Assembly: GCA_031291255.1 (NCBI GenBank)
Contig: JARLJN010000086.1
Location: forward strand, 1 to 42,455
DNA length: 42,455 nt
Reading direction: 5' to 3'
Source of the DNA: Gammaproteobacteria bacterium
Lineage (GTDB): Bacteria; Pseudomonadota; Gammaproteobacteria; DSM-16500
Positions within the stretch are counted from its first letter, which is position 1. Each line of letters begins with the position of its first letter. Below are positions 15,293 through 24,222 of this stretch, one piece after another. The notes below the pieces were generated by a model. The model saw nothing but the letters and a program-made list of their open reading frames with translations, did not search any database and had not been told where the DNA came from. The position numbers and the translations under genes are program-made.

Positions 15293-16234
15293 ATGTTAAA
15301 TAAATCTCTCATCTGCCTCATGGGCCCCACAGCCTCAGGAAAAACGCAACTCGCTGTTGAATTAGTCCAAAAATTTCCTTGCGAAATTATCAGCGTCGAT
15401 TCTGCTATGGTTTATCGCGGTATGAATATAGGCACTGCAAAGCCTGATGCGGAGACATTAAAAATAGCACCGCATAAATTATTAGATATACGTGATCCTG
15501 CTGACGCTTATTCTGCTGCTGATTTTTGTAAAGATGCATTATCTGCTATTGAAGATATTACGTCACGCAATAAAATTCCGTTGTTAGTTGGCGGTACCAT
15601 GATGTATTTCAATGCATTGCAAAAAGGTTTATCTGACTTGCCCTCTGCAGATGCTGATGTGCGTGAAAAAATAAATTTACAAGCGTATAAATTTGGCTGG
15701 GAGGCCATGCATGCGCAATTACAAAAAATCGATCCTGTTGCAGCGGCGCGTATACATGCAAACGATACTCAGCGTATACAGCGTGCATTAGAAGTCTTTG
15801 AAATGACGGGCACACCCTTAACAGAATTGCAGAAACAAAAAAATCCTTTGTTATCAGATTATCACATTATTAATTTAGCGATTGCGCCAACGGACAGAAA
15901 AATTTTGCATGAACGTATAGCACAACGTTTTATAGCAATGTTAGATCAAGGTTTTATTGAAGAAGTTAAACTTTTATTTGCTAGAGAAGATTTGAATTTA
16001 GATACACCAGCTATACGATCGGTAGGTTATAGGCAAGTGTGGGAATATTTGTTAGGTCAATTGACATACGAAGAAATGATAGAGAAAGGCATTATTGCTA
16101 CACGTCAATTAGCCAAACGCCAATTAACTTGGCTGCGTCATTGGACGCAGCTATTGCAGTGGTTTGATAGTGAAGAAAATGAGTTGGTATTTGATTTTGT
16201 CGCTGAGTCATTAAAACAATGTAGGTTGGGTTGA
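15293..16234 (+). CDS. miaA: tRNA dimethylallyltransferase MiaA
   Basis: MiaA adds a dimethylallyl group to A37 of tRNAs that read UNN codons. The P-loop [15 protein letters not shown], the [16 protein letters not shown] substrate region, [13 protein letters not shown] and [14 protein letters not shown] are all present. At 313 residues the length is normal. The last residues (CRLG) and the TGA stop lie inside a family B repeat, the same arrangement as in tsaD. In E. coli hfq follows directly; here hfq is 16.5 kb away. Confidence 0.97.
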   Translation: MLNKSLICLMGPTASGKTQLAVELVQKFPCEIISVDSAMVYRGMNIGTAKPDAETLKIAPHKLLDIRDPADAYSAADFCKDALSAIEDITSRNKIPLLVGGTMMYFNALQKGLSDLPSADADVREKINLQAYKFGWEAMHAQLQKIDPVAAARIHANDTQRIQRALEVFEMTGTPLTELQKQKNPLLSDYHIINLAIAPTDRKILHERIAQRFIAMLDQGFIEEVKLLFAREDLNLDTPAIRSVGYRQVWEYLLGQLTYEEMIEKGIIATRQLAKRQLTWLRHWTQLLQWFDSEENELVFDFVAESLKQCRLG

Positions 16235-16300
16235 GTGCTTTTTACGAAACCCGACATAACGTTAGGTTGGGTTTCGTAAAAAGCACTCAACCCAACCTAC
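16221..16300. repeat. Family B perfect-type palindrome at the miaA/phosphatase junction
   Basis: GTAGGTTGGGTTGAGTGCTT (16221-16240) and on to TTTACGAAACCC pairs with 16269-16300 (GGGTTTCGTAAAAAGCACTC...CCTAC), a stem of about 32 bases around a short loop. It lies between two convergent genes, overlaps the miaA stop and can act as a terminator in both directions. Related to 4106-4165. Confidence 0.92.
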
Positions 16301-16307
16301 ATATTTT

Positions 16308-16955
16308 TTAAGGAATAAAATAATACGGATTAGGTAGTTTAAAAGTTTTATCCGCATATCCACCTTTCAAATCACTTTCTTGATCACCAATATTGATGAT
16401 GATGTCATAACCTTTTTTTGTGATCGCTTTGCGTTCTGCAATTTTGTATGGCGCAGCAGAGGGGTTGCTGTAATTTTCTGATTTAAGTGTTAAAGCATCC
16501 CAGTTGTGGTAACCGGCTTCTTGCAAATTATTTTCGGTTGCAGTGCGATATTTTTCTGTTCTGCCTGTAATGAAAAAGACTGCAACATTATGCGCTTTAG
16601 CATAATTATAAATTTCTAATGTAGGTTTAATTGCAGCATCTTTTCCTTCGCCTTCAGCGTCATTGATTTCTTGAATTTTTCCACCGAAACCTAAGATGAG
16701 CATGTCATTATAATTCGATAAAGATGTTTCATCTATATCTAACACCATGGCCAGTTTTTTTGTTGATTTTTGATTAACGCGTGTTTTTAAATAGGCGGTG
16801 GCTTGGTCTATGACTTTTTCTATGTCTCGTTCATATTTGCCAGTATCATGATATTTAATGAGTTCTTTTTTAAAGGTATCTAGGTTTTCAAGGGCATAAC
16901 TGCTTTGCGCTATGATTAATATAAAAAAACTGATTACTATTTTTTTAAAATTCAT
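16308..16955 (-). CDS. Secreted HAD-superfamily acid phosphatase
   Basis: This 215-residue protein has a signal peptide (KKIVISFFILIIAQSSYA) and belongs to the HAD acid phosphatases of the class B / plant storage-protein type. Motif I is VLDIDETSLSN with both aspartates, motif II is FFITGRTEKY, and motif III is NIGDQESDLKGG with a nearby lysine. It would dephosphorylate small phosphomonoesters in the periplasm or outside; the true substrate is unknown. It is convergent with miaA and divergent from ridA. Confidence 0.9.
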   Translation of the reverse strand: MNFKKIVISFFILIIAQSSYALENLDTFKKELIKYHDTGKYERDIEKVIDQATAYLKTRVNQKSTKKLAMVLDIDETSLSNYNDMLILGFGGKIQEINDAEGEGKDAAIKPTLEIYNYAKAHNVAVFFITGRTEKYRTATENNLQEAGYHNWDALTLKSENYSNPSAAPYKIAERKAITKKGYDIIINIGDQESDLKGGYADKTFKLPNPYYFIP

Positions 16956-17046
16956 ACAATACTCCTTATGTGAGCACGCAATTTATCAAAATTGTGTAGG
17001 GTAAGCAAATTGAGGTATGATAGCAAATATTTGGCCATCTGTTTAT

Positions 17047-17130
17047 GTAGCGTGGACTAAGGCGTACAGCACCGAGTCCGCGAGGTCTGTATTATTCATT
17101 CCCGGACTCGCTGCGCTTAGTCCGGGCTAC
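17047..17130. repeat. Family A repeat copy in the ridA leader
   Basis: It starts GTAGCGTGGACTAAGGCGTA and ends CGCTGCGCTTAGTCCGGGCTAC, with two internal hairpins, in the same orientation as 5471-5555. It ends 21 bases before the ridA start, so it must be part of the ridA leader or promoter. Confidence 0.92.
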
Positions 17131-17151
17131 AAAAAAATGAGGAATAATAAA

Positions 17152-17535
17152 ATGCGTAAAGAGATTCAAACATCTAATGCACCTGCGGCAATAGGCACTT
17201 ACTCTCAAGCGATTAAATCAGGGCAAACGGTTTATTTATCAGGGCAAATTCCACTGGATCCAGTGACGATGAATTTAATAGAAGGGGATGTAAAGGCGCA
17301 GGTCATTAGAGTGTTTGAAAATTTAAAAGCGGTTGCTGAAGCAGCGGGTGGCAGTTTGCAACACATAGTAAAGTTAACCGTATTTATTTTAGATTTTGCA
17401 AATTTTCCAATTATTAATGAAGTCATGCAGTCGTATTTTCAAAAACCTTTTCCTGCAAGAACAACTCTGGGTGTTGCGGCATTACCCAAGAACGCGCTTG
17501 TTGAAATAGACGCTATTATGATCTTGGGTGATTAA
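17152..17535 (+). CDS. ridA: RidA family enamine/imine deaminase
   Basis: RidA hydrolyses reactive 2-aminoacrylate and related imines formed by PLP enzymes. Signature residues are visible: [12 protein letters not shown], the [11 protein letters not shown] segment, the [11 protein letters not shown] helix, VKLTVFILD and [13 protein letters not shown] with the conserved Arg. The frame is open further upstream, but the ATG at 17152 has GAGG nine bases before it and gives the family length (127 residues). The 3' end overlaps that of ctpA on the other strand by 20 bases. Confidence 0.95.
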   Translation: MRKEIQTSNAPAAIGTYSQAIKSGQTVYLSGQIPLDPVTMNLIEGDVKAQVIRVFENLKAVAEAAGGSLQHIVKLTVFILDFANFPIINEVMQSYFQKPFPARTTLGVAALPKNALVEIDAIMILGD

Positions 17536-18850
17536 GCGCTAATGTTTTTAAAATATTAATTGTTTCAAACAATTGAAAATCTTCTTTGGCTAAGTCAGCT
17601 GGATTAGCATCTTTATCGCCAGTTGTTTCTTTTACCGTGTCATTTTTTAGATGATCTTTTAATGCGGACTCTTTTAAATTTCCTAATAGAGGAGCATCTT
17701 TGTTTTCAATTTTAAGTGCGGGAATAGAAATATCAGGAATAATACCTTGGTTTTGAATCAAGCGGCCTGATGGAGTATGGTAAAGAGCAGTCGTGAGTTT
17801 AACTGCATGTGTATCATCTAAAGGAACAACCGTTTGCACTGAGCCTTTTCCAAAGCTGGTAGCTCCTACAACTATGCCTCGACGATAATCTTGTATTGCG
17901 CCTGCGACAATTTCAGAAGCAGAAGCAGAGCCTGCGTTAACCATAATAATTAACGGTGCTTTGTTAATAAGATCATGACCTGTTGCATAGGCTTCATATT
18001 TTGATTCTGAAGTGCGTCCTTCGGTATAAACTATCATTTTTTTAAATTGAGTTATCTTATCACTGTCTAAAAATTCATTGACTACGTTCACTGCGGATTC
18101 TAATAATCCACCAGGATTATTTCTTAAATCTAAAATTAACCCGCTGACATTACCGCCAGCAGATTTATTTAAATCGTTAATGGCTTTTGTGAGTAAAGCA
18201 GCTGTATTTTCTTGGAATTGACCGATGCGTATATAACCTATGTTATTGTTAAGCATTTTACTTTTTAAACTGTCAGTTTTGATGGTGTCACGAATTAGGC
18301 TGAATTTTAGGGGTTTTTTCTCACCTTTGCGTATAATAGTTAAGGTGACAGGTGTTCCTTTTTCGCCCCGCATTTTTTCTACGGCTTCATCAGATGTCAT
18401 AGTGTTAAGCAGTACGTCATTCACTGCTACTATGTAGTCATTTGGTTTGAGGCCTGCTTTTGCAGCTGGGCTGTCATCCATAGGTGTCACAATTTTTAAA
18501 ACGCCATGTTCGGTTGTGACTTCTAAACCTAAGCCACCAAATGCGCCGCTGGTCGTGGTTAATAAAGCTTTATAAGCTTGTTCATCGAGATACTCAGAAT
18601 GCGGGTCTAAATTATTAACCATTCCGCGTATCGCATTTTCTAATAATTTTTTTTCATCTACGGTTTTGGCATAGCTGTTTTTAATAAGATTAATGGTATC
18701 TACGAAATGAGTGATATTCGCTTCGCGAGCTGCTTTGACAGCATCGCTAGGAGGAGTATTTTCGGCACAGAGCGGGAATGAAATGGCTAAACCCGCAGCC
18801 AACAAAATGATTTTACTAAACTGAACAAATGAAAAAGAGCAAGGTCTCAT
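17516..18850 (-). CDS. ctpA: Periplasmic C-terminal processing protease (S41)
   Basis: A carboxy-terminal processing peptidase of 444 residues. A signal peptide is present ([20 protein letters not shown]). A PDZ domain follows ([17 protein letters not shown], about 95-175). The protease domain has [15 protein letters not shown], whose second Ser of SAS is the nucleophile, and [10 protein letters not shown], with the catalytic Lys. Related proteases trim lipoproteins and peptidoglycan hydrolases in the periplasm. The ATG at 18850 has AGGA nine bases upstream. It is the last gene of the gpmI-envC-ctpA operon; the tail after about residue 395 is Lys/Asp-rich and variable. Confidence 0.94.
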   Translation of the reverse strand: MRPCSFSFVQFSKIILLAAGLAISFPLCAENTPPSDAVKAAREANITHFVDTINLIKNSYAKTVDEKKLLENAIRGMVNNLDPHSEYLDEQAYKALLTTTSGAFGGLGLEVTTEHGVLKIVTPMDDSPAAKAGLKPNDYIVAVNDVLLNTMTSDEAVEKMRGEKGTPVTLTIIRKGEKKPLKFSLIRDTIKTDSLKSKMLNNNIGYIRIGQFQENTAALLTKAINDLNKSAGGNVSGLILDLRNNPGGLLESAVNVVNEFLDSDKITQFKKMIVYTEGRTSESKYEAYATGHDLINKAPLIIMVNAGSASASEIVAGAIQDYRRGIVVGATSFGKGSVQTVVPLDDTHAVKLTTALYHTPSGRLIQNQGIIPDISIPALKIENKDAPLLGNLKESALKDHLKNDTVKETTGDKDANPADLAKEDFQLFETINILKTLALNHPRS

Positions 18851-18932
18851 GGCATTTATTCCTATAATCAATCTCGTATAATTCAGTATAGTCTATTTTA
18901 GAGAGATTTGTGGGGTAGGAAAAAATATTTAG

Positions 18933-20069
18933 TTAGCTGCACCATAAATTAGGGTCTATGGGGGTGCCGTTATGGCGAATTTCGAAGTATAAGCTGGGGC
19001 TGCTGTAGCCTCCGGAATTGCCTATAGTGGCTATCATGTCTTGCGGGGTCACCGTGTCGCCTACCTTGGCAAACAGCGCGTAATTGCGTCCATAGAGGCT
19101 CATGTAACCATTGCCATGGTTGATTATGATGAGCAAACCAAATCCTCGTAACCAATTGGCAAAAATCACTTTTCCTGGGTAGATGCTGTGCACGGGTGTG
19201 TTGTTTGTGGCTTTAATAATCACACCGCTCAAAAATCTATCTTTTATACCTACATTGCTTCCATATGCTCCTATGATAGCTCCCTTAACTGGCCATTTTA
19301 ATTTCCCGCGCAATTGGGAAAAAATAGGATCGTATTTTTTCGAGACGGTCTTTTCTAATGTGGCGAGTATGTCTTGCAAGTTTTTTTGATCGGTTGTTAA
19401 AGCATGAACTTGTTGTTGCTGAGTTTTAGTTTGTTCATTGATTTGTGAAATAATGGATAACCGTTTTTTTTGTGCGAGCTGTTGTTTAATTTGTTGTTGG
19501 TATTTATTTTTTAATAATTTTTTTAAATTAGCTTCATGTAGAGTGATTTGCATCATGTTGCTGTTGAGTATAGCCAGTGTTTTTTTAATTTCTGTGACCA
19601 ACTCTAATCGTGCATCAGTTAACGAATGATGATAGTAAAGTTGACGATTAATCGTATTTAAATTATCTAGATTTAGTAATGTTTTGACAGAATGGGCAGA
19701 ACCCATTTGGTAAATAATACGAACTTGTTCTGCGAGTGCTGTATTTTGTTTTGATAATTTTTCATTAAAGTTAGCTTGAGCAATTTTAAGTTTTGCAATG
19801 GCAGCTTGTTCTGCACTGAGTTGTTTGCCTAATGCTGTAATTTGTTGTGTAAGCTTGTTAATGAATTTTTCACTTATTTCTAATTCGTATTGCAAATGAT
19901 TTTGACGGGTTTGTTCAAAGGAAATATTCTTGTTTAATTGATCTATTTTTCCTGTCACGCTGAGCAATTCTGCATTACGTTTTGCAATTTCTGGGTTTTG
20001 AGAGGCTAATGCTATGCTTGCAAAACAGATGAGTGCAGTCATAAAAAATAGTTTGAGTTTTTTTTGCAT
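18933..20069 (-). CDS. envC: EnvC-type amidase activator (degenerate LytM)
   Basis: This 378-residue periplasmic protein has a signal peptide (LFFMTALICFASIALASQ), a long coiled coil (about residues 25-245, very rich in Gln and Lys) and a C-terminal LytM/M23-like domain (KWPVKGAIIGAYG onward). In active M23 enzymes the zinc site needs an HxxxD and an HxH. Here those places read SNVGIKDRF and FEIRHNG, and the loop is HGNGYMSLYGR, so the metal site looks lost. That is the pattern of EnvC/NlpD, which activate septal amidases rather than cut peptidoglycan. The likely partner is the amidase at 11989-13314. AAGGA precedes the ATG. Order gpmI-envC-ctpA is conserved. Confidence 0.93.
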   Translation of the reverse strand: MQKKLKLFFMTALICFASIALASQNPEIAKRNAELLSVTGKIDQLNKNISFEQTRQNHLQYELEISEKFINKLTQQITALGKQLSAEQAAIAKLKIAQANFNEKLSKQNTALAEQVRIIYQMGSAHSVKTLLNLDNLNTINRQLYYHHSLTDARLELVTEIKKTLAILNSNMMQITLHEANLKKLLKNKYQQQIKQQLAQKKRLSIISQINEQTKTQQQQVHALTTDQKNLQDILATLEKTVSKKYDPIFSQLRGKLKWPVKGAIIGAYGSNVGIKDRFLSGVIIKATNNTPVHSIYPGKVIFANWLRGFGLLIIINHGNGYMSLYGRNYALFAKVGDTVTPQDMIATIGNSGGYSSPSLYFEIRHNGTPIDPNLWCS

Positions 20070-20100
20070 GTTACTGTCCTTGTAATTTTCTTAAGTCTGA

Positions 20101-20190
20101 GGTCAGAGAGCGGGGTCCTGTCGCTGCAGGTATCCCACCGTGCTCGCAAGCTCCGCGCGGTGGGAGCCCTCCATTCCGCGCCACCCCGGT
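20101..20190. repeat. GC-rich hairpin element between gpmI and envC
   Basis: This stretch is far richer in G and C than the flanks. TCCCACCG (20133-20140) pairs with CGCGGTGGGA around a loop holding CTCGCAAGCTCCG. Its strict match elsewhere in the window was not found, so it may be a single copy of another dispersed family. It would lie in the leader between gpmI and envC and could attenuate or stabilise that transcript. Confidence 0.55.
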
Positions 20191-20201
20191 AATTTTCAGC
20201 T

Positions 20202-21752
20202 TCAACTGTTTATTTTAATTAAAGATGTCCCCGTCATTTCTGCGGGCTGCGGTATTCCCATTAAATATAATATTGTTGGTGCTATATCGCTTAGTGTACC
20301 CGATGAATGTGTCATTTCAGCAGGTCTCCCTACATATATAAATGGAACTAATTCACGTGTGTGTGCAGTGTGGGGTTGATGCGTTAATTTGTCAAACATC
20401 AATTCAGCATTGCCATGATCGGCGGTAATTAAAGCTTCGCCGCCGACTTCATGTAATGCAGTCATTATTTTTTCTAAACAATGATTGATGGTTTCAATGG
20501 CACTCACAGTGGCTTCAAAATTTCCGGTATGACCTACCATATCAGGATTAGCGAAATTACAAATGATGAGATCATATTGCTGGCTCGCAATTTTTTGAGT
20601 GAGTTGTTCTGTTAATTCGAGTGCGCTCATTGCAGGTTGCATATCGTAGGTTGCAACTTTAGGTGACGGTACAAGTACGCGGTCTTCTCCTGGATAAGCT
20701 TCTTCTATACCGCCATTAAAAAAGAAAGTGACGTGCGCATATTTTTCTGTTTCTGCAATACGTAACTGTTTTAAATGCAATTGACTTAAGTACTCTCCTA
20801 AAATATTGGTTAATTTGATAGGAGGAAACGCAACGTCTGTTTTTAAAGTATCATCATATTGTGTGAGCGTGACATAGTGATTAAGTTTAGGAACAGTGTT
20901 TCTGTGAAACCCTGTGAATGCAGGGTCTATGAATGCGCGTGTTAATTCGCGTGCGCGATCAGCACGAAAATTCATAAAGAGTATAGTATCGCCGTCTTCA
21001 ACAACTGTCGGGGCTTCTTGATCAGAGTGTATGCTGGTTGCTTGCACAAACTCATCATTCTCTCCTCTAGCATAAGCCATTTCTAATGCGGTAAGTGGAT
21101 TAGCTGCGTGGTAATCTGCAACGCCCAGTGTCAATAAATCATAAGCTTTTTGTACGCGTTCCCAACGTTTATCTCTGTCCATCGCAAAGTAACGGCCTAT
21201 GAGAGAAACAATTTTTCCGCAGTGTAATTGTTCGCAAGTGCGAGTTAACATTTCTAATGAAGCGAGTGCGCTACGCGGTGGTGTATCGCGGCCGTCTAGA
21301 AAAGGATGAATATACACTTTTGATGCGCCGTTTTCTGCAGCGAGTTTTATAGCCGCTTCAATTTGACGTTCATGACTGTGTACGCCGCCAGGAGAGAGTA
21401 AACCTAAAATGTGTATGGCTTTGTTTTGCTGTACGCTTGTTTGTATGGCATTAAGCAGCACGGGGTTTTTAAAGAATTCGCCAGATTCAATTGCATGTTC
21501 TATGCGGGTAAAATCTTGATAGACTACGCGTCCTGCGCCCATATTAAGATGCCCAACTTCTGAATTTCCCATTTGATCATCAGGTAAGCCTACGCAGCGT
21601 CCGGATCCGGAAATGAGTGTGTGAGGATGTTTTTGCCAAAGGTGATCCCAGTAAGGGATGTTTGCTGCAGCAATAGCATTGTATTCTTTTTCTTCGCGAT
21701 ATCCCCATCCATCTAAGATGATAAGAGCAATAGGACGTGGTCGTTTTGGCAT
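20202..21752 (-). CDS. gpmI: 2,3-bisphosphoglycerate-independent phosphoglycerate mutase
   Basis: GpmI interconverts 3- and 2-phosphoglycerate in glycolysis and gluconeogenesis using two metal ions and a serine intermediate. Visible motifs: ALIILDGWGYRE at the N-terminus, MGNSEVGHLNMGAGR with the catalytic Ser, FLDGRDTPPRSA, FMNFRADRARELTRAF, CNFANPDMVGHTG and ITADHGNAELM. The start at 21752 (MPKRPRPIA) has AGGA eight bases upstream and gives 516 residues, as expected; the frame extends to 21821 without support. First gene of the gpmI-envC-ctpA operon, divergent from mlaA. Confidence 0.97.
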   Translation of the reverse strand: MPKRPRPIALIILDGWGYREEKEYNAIAAANIPYWDHLWQKHPHTLISGSGRCVGLPDDQMGNSEVGHLNMGAGRVVYQDFTRIEHAIESGEFFKNPVLLNAIQTSVQQNKAIHILGLLSPGGVHSHERQIEAAIKLAAENGASKVYIHPFLDGRDTPPRSALASLEMLTRTCEQLHCGKIVSLIGRYFAMDRDKRWERVQKAYDLLTLGVADYHAANPLTALEMAYARGENDEFVQATSIHSDQEAPTVVEDGDTILFMNFRADRARELTRAFIDPAFTGFHRNTVPKLNHYVTLTQYDDTLKTDVAFPPIKLTNILGEYLSQLHLKQLRIAETEKYAHVTFFFNGGIEEAYPGEDRVLVPSPKVATYDMQPAMSALELTEQLTQKIASQQYDLIICNFANPDMVGHTGNFEATVSAIETINHCLEKIMTALHEVGGEALITADHGNAELMFDKLTHQPHTAHTRELVPFIYVGRPAEMTHSSGTLSDIAPTILYLMGIPQPAEMTGTSLIKINS

Positions 21753-21919
21753 GAGAGCTTCCTTTGTGTAACTATAACAAGTCAAGTAAAGGATTATCCT
21801 TAATCCGGCAGTTAAAATCACGTTAAAAGAAAAGTAGATTCTTCCATAATCTCATTGGCAGATGTCTCCAGTAGAGCTAAACTAACTAACAGTCTCAGGG
21901 ATTTTTTTATAGGGTAATT

Positions 21920-22834
21920 ATGAAAATTAAATTATATAGCTCAATATTGTTGAGTAGTTTAGCGATTTCTTTTAGTTTTAATACGGTTGCTGCAGCGGAA
22001 GAAGCAAGGTCTATAGACCCCTATGAAAAATACAATCGTTTTATGTTTCAAATAAATGAAGCTTTCGACATACTTGTATTAAAACCGGCTGCTACTCTCT
22101 ATAACACTATTATGCCTAAGCCGTTAAATAAAGGTGTGAATAATTTTTTTAAAAATTTAGAGCTTATACCTACGGTTATCAACGACGTACTGCAAGCTAA
22201 TTTGTATCAAGCTGCTAATGATACCTGGCGCTTTGGCGTCAATAGCACGGTAGGAATAGCGGGCTTTTTTGATTTCGCAACGCCTATAGGGTTAACTTAT
22301 AATTACGAAGACATAGGGCTTACCTTTGCGCAATGGGGTTATAAAAATTCAAATTATCTCGTATTGCCTCTCATTGGTGCAAGCACCATACGCGATGGTA
22401 TAGGTTGGGTGCCGTATTACTACATCACTGTTTTTCCATATATAAAATCACGAGACTTGCGTTATGAAATGATAGGAGCTGGTATTCTTGTGCTGCGGGC
22501 GGAATTCTTACGCTATCGCGATGTAGAGGAGCAAGCAGCATTTGATAAATATGTATTTATGCGTGACGCCTATTTGCAAAGAAGAGCGCACAGAATTGCA
22601 ATAAATGCTCAGGGTGGTAAGTTGCGTGCAGAACAAAATGGCCAAGATGGTGAAGTATCAATTGATGATGTGCCTAAGAATGATGCATCAAAAGATACCG
22701 AGGCTAAGAACAATGTAACTAAGAGTGATACATCAAAGAATGATGCAACAAAAAATGATGTATCAAAGAAGAATGCATCAAAAAATAATGTGTTAAATAA
22801 TGATGAATCAAATTATGAGGCATCAAAAGATTAA
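21920..22834 (+). CDS. mlaA: MlaA-family outer-membrane lipid-asymmetry protein, apparently not lipidated
   Basis: MlaA removes misplaced phospholipids from the outer leaflet of the outer membrane and passes them to the Mla shuttle. The core is clear: DPYEKYNRFMFQINEAFD, NTVGIAGFFD-like NSTVGIAGFFDFAT, FAQWGYKNSNYLVLPLIGAST and the DAYLQRRAHR helix. Two things are odd. The signal region (SILLSSLAISFSFNTVAAAEE) has no lipobox cysteine, so cleavage by ordinary signal peptidase at AAA is more likely than lipid attachment. After about residue 250 the protein carries ten pentapeptide units of the K-N-D-A-S type absent from E. coli MlaA. No other mla genes are nearby. Confidence 0.92.
   Translation: MKIKLYSSILLSSLAISFSFNTVAAAEEARSIDPYEKYNRFMFQINEAFDILVLKPAATLYNTIMPKPLNKGVNNFFKNLELIPTVINDVLQANLYQAANDTWRFGVNSTVGIAGFFDFATPIGLTYNYEDIGLTFAQWGYKNSNYLVLPLIGASTIRDGIGWVPYYYITVFPYIKSRDLRYEMIGAGILVLRAEFLRYRDVEEQAAFDKYVFMRDAYLQRRAHRIAINAQGGKLRAEQNGQDGEVSIDDVPKNDASKDTEAKNNVTKSDTSKNDATKNDVSKKNASKNNVLNNDESNYEASKD
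22676..22825 (+). repeat. Ten tandem 15-base units encoding pentapeptides in mlaA
   Basis: The units read KNDAS, KDTEA, KNNVT, KSDTS, KNDAT, KNDVS, KKNAS, KNNVL, NNDES and NYEAS, in frame without interruption. At the DNA level they derive from AAGAATGATGCATCA. The period of 15 preserves the frame if units are gained or lost. Confidence 0.9.
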
Positions 22835-22875
22835 CTTGGTGAGTCAGTGCGTTAGGAAAATAGTAGGTTTAAAAC

Positions 22876-23337
22876 TTGTTACATGTTGCCTTATACCAGC
22901 CAGAAATACCTCCGAATACCGGTAACATAATTCGTTTATGTGCCAATTCGGGGGTGCAGTTACATTTAATTCATCCTTTAGGATTTTCCCCTGATAATAA
23001 ACAATTACAGCGTGCTGGATTGGATTATCATACGTGGGCTCAAGTAAAGCATTATGAAAATTACGAACAATTTTTAGCGCAACATAAACCACAAAGGTTG
23101 TTCGCGTGTTCTACGCATGGGCATCAAAATTATAGTGATGTAGCTTATCAAGCGGGAGATGTTTTTTTGTTTGGACCCGAGACGCGCGGTTTGCCCAAAG
23201 AGCTGCTGGCTGAGATAGGTGATGACCAAATCATTCGTATCCCTATGATGCCTCATTCTAGAAGTTTAAATCTGTCTAATGCGGTGGCTGTGGTCGTTTA
23301 TGAGGCGTGGCGTCAAACAGGCTTTTTAATCGAATAA
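22876..23337 (+). CDS. trmL: tRNA (cytidine/uridine-34 2'-O)-methyltransferase TrmL
   Basis: TrmL is a SPOUT methyltransferase that methylates the wobble ribose of leucine tRNAs. The knot motifs are plain: QPEIPPNTGNIIRLCANSG, FGPETRGLP and IPMMPHSRSLNLSNAVAVVVYE. The start is a TTG at 22876, since LHVALYQPEIPP begins exactly where the family begins and no ATG fits; AGG lies upstream. The length of 153 residues is normal. The window also encodes a leucine tRNA at 38055. Confidence 0.95.
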   Translation: MLHVALYQPEIPPNTGNIIRLCANSGVQLHLIHPLGFSPDNKQLQRAGLDYHTWAQVKHYENYEQFLAQHKPQRLFACSTHGHQNYSDVAYQAGDVFLFGPETRGLPKELLAEIGDDQIIRIPMMPHSRSLNLSNAVAVVVYEAWRQTGFLIE

Positions 23338-23418
23338 ATGCTATGCTTATATGTAACAGATCAATATAAATGTGTTCAAATATGATGCATAACAAATGTG
23401 ATAGAGGGGTTAGTTGAT

Positions 23419-24213
23419 ATGTCAGTTGATATTAACTCTTTAAAATCAATAAGTCAGCAAACTGTGCGAGAAATCGCTAAGCAGGCTAGTGCGTTGGCCG
23501 TAGGTTTGGAAAATGCCGCTCCACCTCAAAATGGGGGCCCGAATAAGTCGGTTGCCTACCTAAGTGAAACGGGAGCATTAGCGCAAGAACTCATACATAC
23601 CATGGAAGACGTCCTCTCCGCAGGCAGTGATAATGAAAAACATGTTCAATTAATTACGTGGATACGTGATGCAATCCGATTAGATAACGAGCGCCGCGAA
23701 AAATATGTAATAGGTGATAAATTCAAATTTATTCGTGATCGTTTCAATGCGTTGTTGGCTGATTTAGAAAGTCAGCAAGAAGTGAAAACCGTTGCCTCCA
23801 ATCAAAATCTTGGCGGTATAGCAGAAGACGAAGTGACTGTTTATGTCTATTTATTTAATGCGCAAGGTTTAGTGTTGCAAAGCTGGCGTGGTATGTTTAC
23901 ACCAAAATTATTTTATGAATACAGTGTGAATCGTCCTATCTACGGTGAAAAAGCGCATATTGAATCTCTTACAAAATCAAAAGCCAATCCTGTCCAACAT
24001 GCTTATTTAAGTGTGACCATTAAACAAAAAGATATTTTGCAAAGCGGCGACTCAGCACCTAAAGATGCGATGGGGAATCCTGTGTTGAAAGTGCGTGAGG
24101 GGGCACTTAATATTGCAAAATTAGTGAGCTTTACGCATAACGCTCAAGAATATGAATTTGATGAAGAAAAAGGGTTAATAAGAAAAACACCTCCTGCATC
24201 GTCTTTTATTTAA
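23419..24213 (+). CDS. icmQ: IcmQ homologue of the Dot/Icm type IV secretion system, with an N-terminal extension
   Basis: Residues 70-257 follow the IcmQ plan. First come two helices (QLITWIRDAIRL and YVIGDKFKFIRDRFNALL), corresponding to the IcmQ N-terminal hairpin with its VIGKKL..IRD pattern. The C-terminal NAD-binding domain follows, with LVLQSWRGMF, VNRPIYGE, HAYLSVTIKQKDIL, MGNPVLKVREGALN and FDEEKGLIRK. In Legionella IcmQ is a cytoplasmic, membrane-active Dot/Icm component held by the chaperone IcmR. Here an extra 69 residues precede it, predicted as two helices (about 6-33 and 47-68). The ATG at 23419 has GAGGGG nine bases upstream. No other icm/dot gene is in the window. Identification is from memory of the family pattern, not a search. 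Confidence 0.8.
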   Translation: MSVDINSLKSISQQTVREIAKQASALAVGLENAAPPQNGGPNKSVAYLSETGALAQELIHTMEDVLSAGSDNEKHVQLITWIRDAIRLDNERREKYVIGDKFKFIRDRFNALLADLESQQEVKTVASNQNLGGIAEDEVTVYVYLFNAQGLVLQSWRGMFTPKLFYEYSVNRPIYGEKAHIESLTKSKANPVQHAYLSVTIKQKDILQSGDSAPKDAMGNPVLKVREGALNIAKLVSFTHNAQEYEFDEEKGLIRKTPPASSFI

Positions 24214-24222
24214 CTTTTTAAA

